Origin: Mucilaginibacter glaciei
GTDB lineage: Bacteria; Bacteroidota; Bacteroidia; Sphingobacteriales; Sphingobacteriaceae
DNA: 64,000 bases
Direction of reading: 5' to 3'
Assembly (NCBI RefSeq): GCF_014773245.1
Contig: NZ_JACWMX010000006.1
Coordinates: 1 to 64,000 of the forward strand
The position numbers and the translations under genes are program-made. The notes beneath the pieces are model-generated. The model did no database searches, was not told the DNA's origin, and saw nothing but the letters and a program-made list of their open reading frames with translations. Position 1 is the first letter of the stretch. Each line of letters begins with the position of its first letter. Of this stretch, positions 54,569-61,612 are shown in pieces.

Positions 54569-55372
54569 TTAGTTTACCGTAGCAGAAAAACTGTTCATTG
54601 TCCAGGTGCCGCTGCCAGATCCTATTTCGAAGCCAAACTCGATACGGTTTACGTTTTCATTTCCCATCCATTTCGGCGTATTGCGGATCCAATTCAATAC
54701 ATCTTTAATGTTAACCGTTCCCGAGCTGGTATTAGCTGTGCGGACAAAAGAGAATACGTACTTGCCAGTGTTTGCCCAATATTTATGGTAAACGTTATAG
54801 GTATGCCCACCCACATTTACATTAGTATAAGATGGTACCGCGCCGCTACCGTTGTAGGCATCAGCAAGGGGGTTAAAGTTGTTATCGCGTCCCATCCAAA
54901 TCATAATCTCGTATTTATCGCTGCTACCCGCCCATACGTCATAAGCCCTATCGCCCGTCCACGATGAAGGAACGGTATAATTAAAGCTGCTGGTACAAGT
55001 GTTTAATGATCCGATTAACTTATTTACCTGCCTGGTGCTATGCGGATAAGTTTTTACAGCATTGCCGCCGGTAGGCTGGTTGGTCACTACATTCCAATGG
55101 GTGGTGCTCCAAACATTAAGTGTTTGTGTATGATCGGTACCTGTACCCCAAGCATCGTTATACACCCCGTAACTGCCATTGTCTGTATAAGAAGCAAAGT
55201 TATTGTTGCTGCTGTATACATAAGATGCGGTCGTGGCCAATTGTAAATCGGCCGATGCCGGAGCGCCTCCGGTAAGCGTTTCCGGATTGGCATTGGTGCT
55301 GTCTTTCTTGCAGGATGCAAAAAACATTAATGAGGTTAACCCAAGGGCTAAAAAGGCTAAATTCTTTTTCAT
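54569..55372 (-). CDS. GH12-family endoglucanase/xyloglucanase lipoprotein
   Basis: A 267-residue lipoprotein; the signal ends at SLMFFASCKKD with the acylated cysteine at about residue 21. A short low-complexity linker leads into a GH12 jelly-roll: YGVYNDAWGTGTDHTQTLNVWSTTHW, GNAVKTYPHSTRQ, the nucleophile strand YEIMIWMGRD (Glu about 152) and the acid/base strand EFGFEIGSG (Glu about 246). GH12 enzymes cleave beta-1,4-glucan or xyloglucan internally. It is divergent from a GH29 alpha-fucosidase gene, so fucosylated xyloglucan is a reasonable target, though no susCD pair is adjacent. Confidence 0.82.
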   Translation of the reverse strand: MKKNLAFLALGLTSLMFFASCKKDSTNANPETLTGGAPASADLQLATTASYVYSSNNNFASYTDNGSYGVYNDAWGTGTDHTQTLNVWSTTHWNVVTNQPTGGNAVKTYPHSTRQVNKLIGSLNTCTSSFNYTVPSSWTGDRAYDVWAGSSDKYEIMIWMGRDNNFNPLADAYNGSGAVPSYTNVNVGGHTYNVYHKYWANTGKYVFSFVRTANTSSGTVNIKDVLNWIRNTPKWMGNENVNRIEFGFEIGSGSGTWTMNSFSATVN

Positions 55373-55685
55373 AATAATAATTGGTTAATAACAGGTTTGT
55401 GCCTTATGGCATTGACGTAAAGTTGGGCATAAACACAACGTTAAATGTTTATACTTAGGGGTTCAAATGTTTATTTCAGGCGAAATAATTATCGGTAGAG
55501 CGATTGCACATTTAACTACAAAGACAGCCACCACGATTACAGTTAAAACAGCCGGGGAAATATCATAGAAGCCGCAAAATGTGCTAACGAAATCAATTCG
55601 ATATATTAAATAAAAAATCTTTAGCGATTAGATGGCAGAAGCCGTAAGTTTAGCTCGTATTTAACTTCAGTTACAACTGCTATTT
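55373..55685. promoter_or_regulatory. Divergent promoter region, GH12/GH29
   Basis: No gene is found in this 313-bp region. It must hold both promoters. A direct repeat AAATGTTTAT occurs at 55443-55452 and 55465-55474, a 22-bp period equal to two helical turns, about 75-100 bp upstream of the GH12 start. It is a possible site for a shared activator. Confidence 0.4.
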
Positions 55686-57068
55686 ATGAAGAACCTACTA
55701 TTTACCTGCACACTTTTATTAATCTGTTTGTTTTCGGCATCTGCACAAACAAAATCACTGACCGAGCTTCAGCAAAACTTTGTCGACCTTAAATTCGGTA
55801 TGTTTATTCATTATAACATCCCCACCTATATGAATGCCGATTGGCCGGATCCTGATGCATCGCCGGCTATATTCAACCCCAAGAAATTGAACCCCACACA
55901 ATGGGCAAAGGCGGCAAAATCTGCTAATATGACCTACGGCTGCTTGACCACTAAACACCACAGTGGCTTTTGCATCTGGGATACCAAAACCACGGATTAT
56001 AATGTAATGAACAGCCCGTTAAAGCGGGATGTGGTGAAAGAATTTGCCGCTGCTTTTCGCGCGCAAGGGTTAAAGGTTATGCTTTACTATTCGATACTCG
56101 ATACGCACCATCGCCTGCGCCCTAACGCTATCACCAAAAAACATTTTGAAATGGTGAAGGCACAATTAACAGAATTGCTCACCAACTATGGTAAAATAGA
56201 GGCGATTATAATTGACGGCTGGGATGCACCGTGGTCACGGATCTCATATGATGATATACCTTTTGAAGATGTGTACCGCCTGGTTAAATCTATCCAGCCG
56301 GAGTGTGTTTTGATGGACCTTAATGGCGCCAAATACCCTGCCGAAGGTTTGTATTACAGCGATATAAAAACTTATGAGATGGGAGCCGGCCAGCGTATAG
56401 ATAAAGGTGCCAACCGCATGCCGGCCCTGGCTTGCCTGCCTATCCAGGCAAACTGGTTCTGGAAAACCAGCTTCCCAACTACACCCGTTAAGGATGCCGC
56501 CAAAATGGTAAGCGAAAATATTATCCCGCTAAATAAGGTTGATTGTAATTTTATCCTGAACGTTGCACCTAACCGTGATGGGTTAATTGATGATAACGCC
56601 CTTGCCGCACTTAAGCAAATTGGTGAGCTGTGGAAAAACGACGACCCGGCACCAAAGCTTGCCCCTACCGGCGAGCCTATCATATCTACCAACCTGGCTA
56701 AAGGCAAAATGGCAAATTCGAGTTGGAGCGATGATTCTGAAATTATGGATTTCGCCAATGACGATGATTTTACCACCTCGTGGGTGAGTAACCCGGCGGT
56801 TGATAAACCCTGGTACGAGATTGATTTTGGTAAGGACCAGGATTTTAATGCCGTAACCCTAACCGAGTCGAAACCTAACATTAGCAGTTATCATTTAGAG
56901 TACTTGCAAAATGGCGTTTGGAAACCGATAGCCCAGGTAAGTAATGAAACCCGCTTTAAGATCAACCGCTTTAACCGTGTTTACGGTAACAAAGTACGTG
57001 TATGGATAGATAAGGCCGCCAAACAAGTTTCGATAGCGGAGTTTGGGGTGTATAACGAGCGGAGGTAA
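55686..57068 (+). CDS. Secreted GH29 alpha-L-fucosidase with F5/8 type C domain
   Basis: A 460-residue enzyme removing terminal alpha-L-fucose. The signal peptide is about 1-20 (LFSASAQ). The GH29 barrel (about 25-335) shows FVDLKFGMFIHYNIPTY, YGCLTTKHHSGFCIWDTKTTDYNV, LKVMLYYSILDTHH and IEAIIIDGWDAPW, in which the first Asp is the expected nucleophile. FILNVAPNRDGLID closes the barrel. A C-terminal F5/8 type C (CBM32-like) sandwich (about 345-458) starts NLAKGKMANSSWSDDSE and may bind sugar. It is a single gene, divergent from the GH12 lipoprotein. Confidence 0.9.
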   Translation: MKNLLFTCTLLLICLFSASAQTKSLTELQQNFVDLKFGMFIHYNIPTYMNADWPDPDASPAIFNPKKLNPTQWAKAAKSANMTYGCLTTKHHSGFCIWDTKTTDYNVMNSPLKRDVVKEFAAAFRAQGLKVMLYYSILDTHHRLRPNAITKKHFEMVKAQLTELLTNYGKIEAIIIDGWDAPWSRISYDDIPFEDVYRLVKSIQPECVLMDLNGAKYPAEGLYYSDIKTYEMGAGQRIDKGANRMPALACLPIQANWFWKTSFPTTPVKDAAKMVSENIIPLNKVDCNFILNVAPNRDGLIDDNALAALKQIGELWKNDDPAPKLAPTGEPIISTNLAKGKMANSSWSDDSEIMDFANDDDFTTSWVSNPAVDKPWYEIDFGKDQDFNAVTLTESKPNISSYHLEYLQNGVWKPIAQVSNETRFKINRFNRVYGNKVRVWIDKAAKQVSIAEFGVYNERR

Positions 57069-57083
57069 AAGGGTTTAAAATCC

Positions 57084-57182
57084 ATGTCATTGCGAACGAT
57101 AGCGCGGCAATCTCTTAGCTAATGCATAACCGCTAAGCATATTATGAGATTGCCGCGTCGCATGCGCTCCTCGCAATGACAT
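57084..57182. repeat. Palindromic interspersed (REP-like) element
   Basis: A 99-bp element between the convergent GH29 and SDR genes. Outer arms ATGTCATTGCGA (57084-57095) and TCGCAATGACAT (57171-57182) are perfect inverses, as are inner arms GCGGCAATCTC (57104-57114) and GAGATTGCCGC (57146-57156). Such ATTGCGA...GCGGCAATCT elements are scattered between genes in many bacterial genomes. It codes for nothing; it may fold and act as a terminator for both genes. Confidence 0.8.
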
Positions 57183-57194
57183 TTGAATGTACAA

Positions 57195-57920
57195 CTACCA
57201 GGGCGATTCGCCATAGTCGCTCATATACTTACCTGTCGGGCCATCGGCATCTAACATAGCGTACTCAACAATTGGTTTAGCGCCATCCTCTACCGGTTTA
57301 GGGCCCTGGTTATTATTAAATTCGGTGTTGGTGTAGCCGGGGTTGATCATGTTCACTTTAAACTTATCTTTTAATTCGTACGCTAAAGCTACTGTGTAGG
57401 CATTCAACGCTGATTTTGAAGGACCATACACCGAACTTTTCACCTGGTAATGCTCCCAGCTCGGGTCGTTATGCAGGGTAAGCGAACCAAGATCAGAAGT
57501 TACATTGACGATGCGCGGGTTCGGCGAGTTGTGCATCAGCGGCACAAAGATCCGTACGGTACGGGCAACACCGAAAAGGTTTACCTCAAAAACAGCTTTA
57601 AAAATTTGATCAGGCGTATTGCTCGCCATCTGCGGGAAATCACCGGGGATGCCGGCATTGTTGATCAATACATCCAGATATTCGATCCTTCCGGCCAATT
57701 CATCGTAAGCCTTTTGTACAGACTCTTCGCTCACTACATCTATTAGCAGCAATTCCACATCAGCCAGGCCCTCGGCCTTTAATTCCGCGACAGCCTTATC
57801 GCCGCGCACTTTATCCCGACATCCTAAAAACACATGGCAGCCTGCATTTAGCAATTGCCGGGCACTTTCCAGTCCAATACCTTTATTGGCACCGGTTATT
57901 AATACGGTTTGTTTTTTCAT
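57195..57920 (-). CDS. Short-chain dehydrogenase/reductase
   Basis: A 241-residue classical SDR with the cofactor motif VLITGANKGIGLESARQLL, NNAGIPGDF, the catalytic Ser region VNVTSDLGSL and the catalytic YGPSK. The basic residue in CRDKVRGD after strand 2 suggests NADPH. Plant carbonyl reductase-like SDRs share this pattern. The substrate is unknown. It lies 51 bp downstream of an AraC-family regulator in the same direction, a common regulator-oxidoreductase pairing. Confidence 0.9.
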   Translation of the reverse strand: MKKQTVLITGANKGIGLESARQLLNAGCHVFLGCRDKVRGDKAVAELKAEGLADVELLLIDVVSEESVQKAYDELAGRIEYLDVLINNAGIPGDFPQMASNTPDQIFKAVFEVNLFGVARTVRIFVPLMHNSPNPRIVNVTSDLGSLTLHNDPSWEHYQVKSSVYGPSKSALNAYTVALAYELKDKFKVNMINPGYTNTEFNNNQGPKPVEDGAKPIVEYAMLDADGPTGKYMSDYGESPW

Positions 57921-57971
57921 AGATCAAAGGTATGGCGTAAGCCGCTCTAAATAGCTGCACAAAGCATGGCA

Positions 57972-58871
57972 TTAACTGTACATTTCGCGGATTTGCAGGC
58001 GGTAAGCAGCCGGGGTGCAGTTAACCAGTCTTTTGAAGAAACGGTTAAAGTAGGCAGCGTCGTCAAACCCCAACTCGTCCGCTATTTGTTTTACAGATAG
58101 TTCGGTATGCAGCAACCGTCGCTTAGCCTCAACTATTAAGCGGTTATGGATATGGCTGATGGCAGTTTTACCGCTCTGTTGCTTGATCACATCGTTTAAA
58201 TAACCGGGGCTGATATTTAACTGACGGGCGTATGCGGCAACATCATGCGTATCGGCATACTGCCCACCAATTAATTGTTGAAAGCTTTTTAACAAGCAAT
58301 GGTTTTGTGTGATCATTTCTTCACCAAATTGTTCGGTGTATAACCTGCTCAGGTAAATCACCAGCACACGCAACCATGATGTAAGCATCTGGTTGTGCCA
58401 GGTTTCATCGCTTTTAAATTCAGCTGCCATTTTACCCATCACATCTTTCAGGTAGGCGGCATCAGCTGCAGTCAAAACCAATTCATGTGCACCTGCCGGG
58501 TTTTGGATAACGGGCAGCTGGCGCAGCATCCGGTTCTCTTCCAGCATCAAAAATTCTTCGGTAAAGCAGGTAACAAACCCTTTTGTAGGCTTTATCTCTT
58601 CCTTTAAAATTACCTGCTGCGGATTAGAGAAATAAAAATGTCCTGGTTTAGTGTTGTATAACACAAAATCAACCCAGTGCCTGCTTGCGCCTTCCTCTAC
58701 TAAAACAAACAAGTAGAAATCCTTGCGGTGGGATTCTAAAAAACCCGGGTCCAATGTAATATCCTGCCCGTCAGATTCCCTCACCTCGATCATCGACGGT
58801 TTAGTACTGTTATATTGGATCAACGGGTAAATCGGGAGTATTGCTTTTTCGGTTGATGTTAGCGTGGGCAT
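57972..58871 (-). CDS. AraC-family transcriptional regulator
   Basis: A 299-residue activator with an N-terminal cupin-like effector domain (HRKDFYLFVLVEEGASRHWVDFVLYNTKPGHFYFSNPQQV) and a C-terminal double helix-turn-helix (about 205-297; DVAAYARQLNISPGYLNDVIKQQSG and LSVKQIADELGFDDAAYFNRFFKRLVNCTPAAYR). The ATG at 58871 is preferred over one 14 codons upstream because the extra residues look non-homologous. It probably controls the SDR gene downstream. Confidence 0.9.
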   Translation of the reverse strand: MPTLTSTEKAILPIYPLIQYNSTKPSMIEVRESDGQDITLDPGFLESHRKDFYLFVLVEEGASRHWVDFVLYNTKPGHFYFSNPQQVILKEEIKPTKGFVTCFTEEFLMLEENRMLRQLPVIQNPAGAHELVLTAADAAYLKDVMGKMAAEFKSDETWHNQMLTSWLRVLVIYLSRLYTEQFGEEMITQNHCLLKSFQQLIGGQYADTHDVAAYARQLNISPGYLNDVIKQQSGKTAISHIHNRLIVEAKRRLLHTELSVKQIADELGFDDAAYFNRFFKRLVNCTPAAYRLQIREMYS

Positions 58872-58933
58872 AGGTGCAAATATACAGTAGAAACAGCCGT
58901 TAAGATCTATCAATTACGAACACCGTTTCCCCC

Positions 58934-59125
58934 TTACATTAACTCCCCGTCCTTTTTAACATGGTAGGTTTTATAAGCCATGTAATACAGCAATAGCGTA
59001 GGTATGGCGTAAAATAGCGCGCCCTGGGCTTTGATATTGGGATAGGCAACTATCAGCTCATAAACCAATAAGGCAAGCGCGACACAGCCACCGATAAAGT
59101 ATAGATAAAAAAATTTACCACTCAT
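58934..59125 (-). CDS. Small two-helix membrane protein, unknown function
   Basis: A 63-residue protein with two predicted transmembrane helices (FFYLYFIGGCVALALLVYELIVA and ALFYAIPTLLLYYMAYKTYH) and a charged C-terminus. It begins 9 bp after the glgB stop codon in the same direction, so cotranscription is likely. No family is recognised. The spacing, hydrophobic pattern and clean ends support a real gene, but without homologues this is not proven. Confidence 0.6.
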   Translation of the reverse strand: MSGKFFYLYFIGGCVALALLVYELIVAYPNIKAQGALFYAIPTLLLYYMAYKTYHVKKDGELM

Positions 59126-59134
59126 AGTAGCTGA

Positions 59135-61315
59135 TTATTTGGTTTTTAGCGTTTTGGTTTTCTTGCTTTCAACAGCTTTGGCTGCTACCCGTTTAAATAT
59201 AGCGGCACCCAACGGCGGCGTGGTTATGCTGACGGAGTTTTCTTTACCATGCCAGGCCACCTGCTCCGATCTTACCGGCTCGTAATTGATCAGGCCACTG
59301 CCCCAGAATTTAGTCTGGTCGGAATTGAAGATCTCCTGCCACTCGCCGGCGGCAGGTACGCCTATGCGATAGTTATAATGCGCTACCGGGGTCATGTTAA
59401 ATACAATCACCAGGTCGTTCGCGCTATCTATCCCTTTGCGGCTATAGGCAATAACAGAGTCGTTCATATTGCTGGCATCTATCCATTCAAACCCTGTCCA
59501 GTCGAAACTCTTTTCGTATAGCGCCGGTTCAGATCTGTACAAATGGTTAAGTGCCTTAACGGTTTCCTTCATTCCCTGGTGGCTCTCGTACTGCAACAGG
59601 TGCCAGTCTAACGATTTCTGGAAATCCCACTCCGCACTTTGGCCGAATTCGCTGCCCATGAATAATAACTTACTACCCGGATGGGTAAACATATAGCTGT
59701 AAAGCAAACGCAGGTTAGCAAAACGCTGCCAGTCGTCGCCGGGCATTTTACCTATCATCGACTTCTTACCATACACTACCTCATCGTGCGAAAACGGCAG
59801 CATAAAGTTTTCGGTAAAGGCGTAGATCAAGCTAAAGGTAAATTCGTTTTGATGATACCGGCGATAAATAGGGTCCTGAGAAAAATAATCAATGGTATCA
59901 TGCATCCAGCCCATCATCCATTTCATCCCGAAACCCAGGCCACCGGTATAAACCGGCCGACTAACACCGTTAAACGATGTGGATTCTTCGGCAATGGTTT
60001 GCACATCCGGGAAATTACTGTAAACGGTAGCATTGAATTCTTTCAGGAATGATATTGCATCCAAATTTTCGTTACCACCAAACTCATTCGGGTCCCATTC
60101 GCCGTGGTTACGCGAGTAATCCAGGTAAAGCATGGATGCTACCGCATCTACGCGTAAACCATCAATATGATACCGCTCTAACCAGAATATGGCATTGCTG
60201 ATCAAAAAGGCGCGTACCTCGTTACGTCCGTAATTAAATATGTATGATTTCCAATCTGGGTGGAAGCCTTTTTTTAAGTCGGCGTGCTCATAAAGATGCG
60301 TACCATCAAAATTATACAAGCCATGCATATCACCAGGGAAGTGAGATGGCACCCAATCCAATATTACGCCTATACCTGCTTTGTGAAATTCTTCGATCAA
60401 AAACATCAGATCCTGCGGTGTGCCATAGCGGCATGATGCGGCAAAGAAGCCCGTTATCTGATAGCCCCAGCTTGGATAGTACGGGTGCTCCATTATCGGC
60501 ATAAACTCTACATGCGTAAAGCCCATTTCTTTTATGTAAGGCACCAGGATCTCTGCCAGTTGGCGGTAGCTCAAAAACTCTTCGGGGCTTTCGGGGCTGC
60601 GCGCCCACGAGCCGATGTGCATTTCATAAACCGAATAAGGTTTATCCAAAGCGGTATATTTATAGCGTTCGGCCATCCATGCCTTATCGTCCCACTCGTA
60701 AAAAGTATCGGCAACTATGGATGCCGTGTGCGGCGGCAACTCCCAGCGTAACGCGAAAGGATCGGCCTTTTCCAGGTCTTCGCCAGTAGATGATTTAATG
60801 TAGTATTTATAAGTCTCGCCAACCCCTATATTCGGGATAAACCCCTCCCAAATGCCCGAAGCATCCCAGCGGTAATTCAACGTATGCGAGCCTTTGTTCC
60901 ACCCGTTAAAATTCCCAATTAACGATACATACTGCGCGTTTGGTGCCCAAACGGCAAAGTAAGTACCCACCACGCCCTTATATTCCACCACATGCGACCC
61001 AAACTTTTCATACAGCTTATAGTGCTTGCCCGATTTAAACAGATCAATATCAAAGTCGGTAAAGCGGCTGTATGGCTCCACAGCCTTCAACTCGTTATTC
61101 GGGATGATCTCTATCGGTGCGGAATTCTGAGCAGCTGCTTTTTTAATTGTAGCCTTATTTTCGGCAGTCTTTTTTAAAACCGGCTTTTTCACTGCTTTGG
61201 CATCTTCAGATCCGGGCAAGGCTGTTTTAGTTACTTTTGGCTTAGTTTCCTTTTTTGCTAAAATAGGTTTTGCCGCTGTAAGTTCAGTATCGGTCTTTTT
61301 GGTTTGCTTTGCCAT
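59135..61315 (-). CDS. glgB: 1,4-alpha-glucan branching enzyme (GH13) with Lys/Ala-rich N-terminal extension
   Basis: A 726-residue glycogen branching enzyme. The first 95 residues or so are a low-complexity Lys/Ala/Thr-rich tail absent from most homologues. A CBM48 domain follows (about 115-205; VVGTYFAVWAPNAQYVSLIGNFNGWN). The GH13 barrel has the nucleophile Asp in DGLRVDAVASMLY (about 386), the acid Glu in IAEEST (about 441) and SHDEVV (about 508). It makes alpha-1,6 branches in cytoplasmic glycogen. No other glycogen synthesis gene is in the window. Confidence 0.95.
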   Translation of the reverse strand: MAKQTKKTDTELTAAKPILAKKETKPKVTKTALPGSEDAKAVKKPVLKKTAENKATIKKAAAQNSAPIEIIPNNELKAVEPYSRFTDFDIDLFKSGKHYKLYEKFGSHVVEYKGVVGTYFAVWAPNAQYVSLIGNFNGWNKGSHTLNYRWDASGIWEGFIPNIGVGETYKYYIKSSTGEDLEKADPFALRWELPPHTASIVADTFYEWDDKAWMAERYKYTALDKPYSVYEMHIGSWARSPESPEEFLSYRQLAEILVPYIKEMGFTHVEFMPIMEHPYYPSWGYQITGFFAASCRYGTPQDLMFLIEEFHKAGIGVILDWVPSHFPGDMHGLYNFDGTHLYEHADLKKGFHPDWKSYIFNYGRNEVRAFLISNAIFWLERYHIDGLRVDAVASMLYLDYSRNHGEWDPNEFGGNENLDAISFLKEFNATVYSNFPDVQTIAEESTSFNGVSRPVYTGGLGFGMKWMMGWMHDTIDYFSQDPIYRRYHQNEFTFSLIYAFTENFMLPFSHDEVVYGKKSMIGKMPGDDWQRFANLRLLYSYMFTHPGSKLLFMGSEFGQSAEWDFQKSLDWHLLQYESHQGMKETVKALNHLYRSEPALYEKSFDWTGFEWIDASNMNDSVIAYSRKGIDSANDLVIVFNMTPVAHYNYRIGVPAAGEWQEIFNSDQTKFWGSGLINYEPVRSEQVAWHGKENSVSITTPPLGAAIFKRVAAKAVESKKTKTLKTK

Positions 61316-61612
61316 AGTAAGGGAGCGTTTGAACGCATAGGTTAATTGGTATCAGAAAAAATTCCTGTTGCTCAAATATATAATTATTGAACATACAATA
61401 CGGGCAGATGTTTATTTAAAAGAAAAAAGGTACTCACCCCGCGGCACTTCGTGCGCGACCCCCTCTTCGCCTGCGGCGGAAAGAGGGTGTAGCTGCCTTC
61501 ACCCTCTAATTTCCTCACCCTTTTTTCGCTTCAGCGAAGAGAGGGTCGGACAGCGCAGCGAATCCGAGGTGAATTGCACAACAAAAAAGGCTCCGGTTAG
61601 GGAGCCTTGATG
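61316..61612. repeat. Intergenic region with a hairpin-rich interspersed repeat
   Basis: Between glgB and the GH31 gene lies a GC-rich segment (about 61433-61571) with two hairpins: CCCTCTT/AAGAGGG (61461-61467 and 61481-61487), and ACCCTCT/AGAGGGT (61501-61507 and 61540-61546) containing an inner TTCGCT/AGCGAA stem. The CACCCCGCGGC...CCCCCTCTTCGC pattern is typical of non-coding interspersed repeats in Sphingobacteriaceae-type genomes. No gene is supported here. Confidence 0.65.
61587..61608 (-). terminator. Terminator after the GH31 gene
   Basis: A perfect 8-bp inverted repeat (AAGGCTCC at 61587-61594, GGAGCCTT at 61601-61608) with a 6-nt loop. On the minus strand it is followed by a run of T residues, and it starts 5 bp after the GH31 stop codon. 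Confidence 0.85.
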
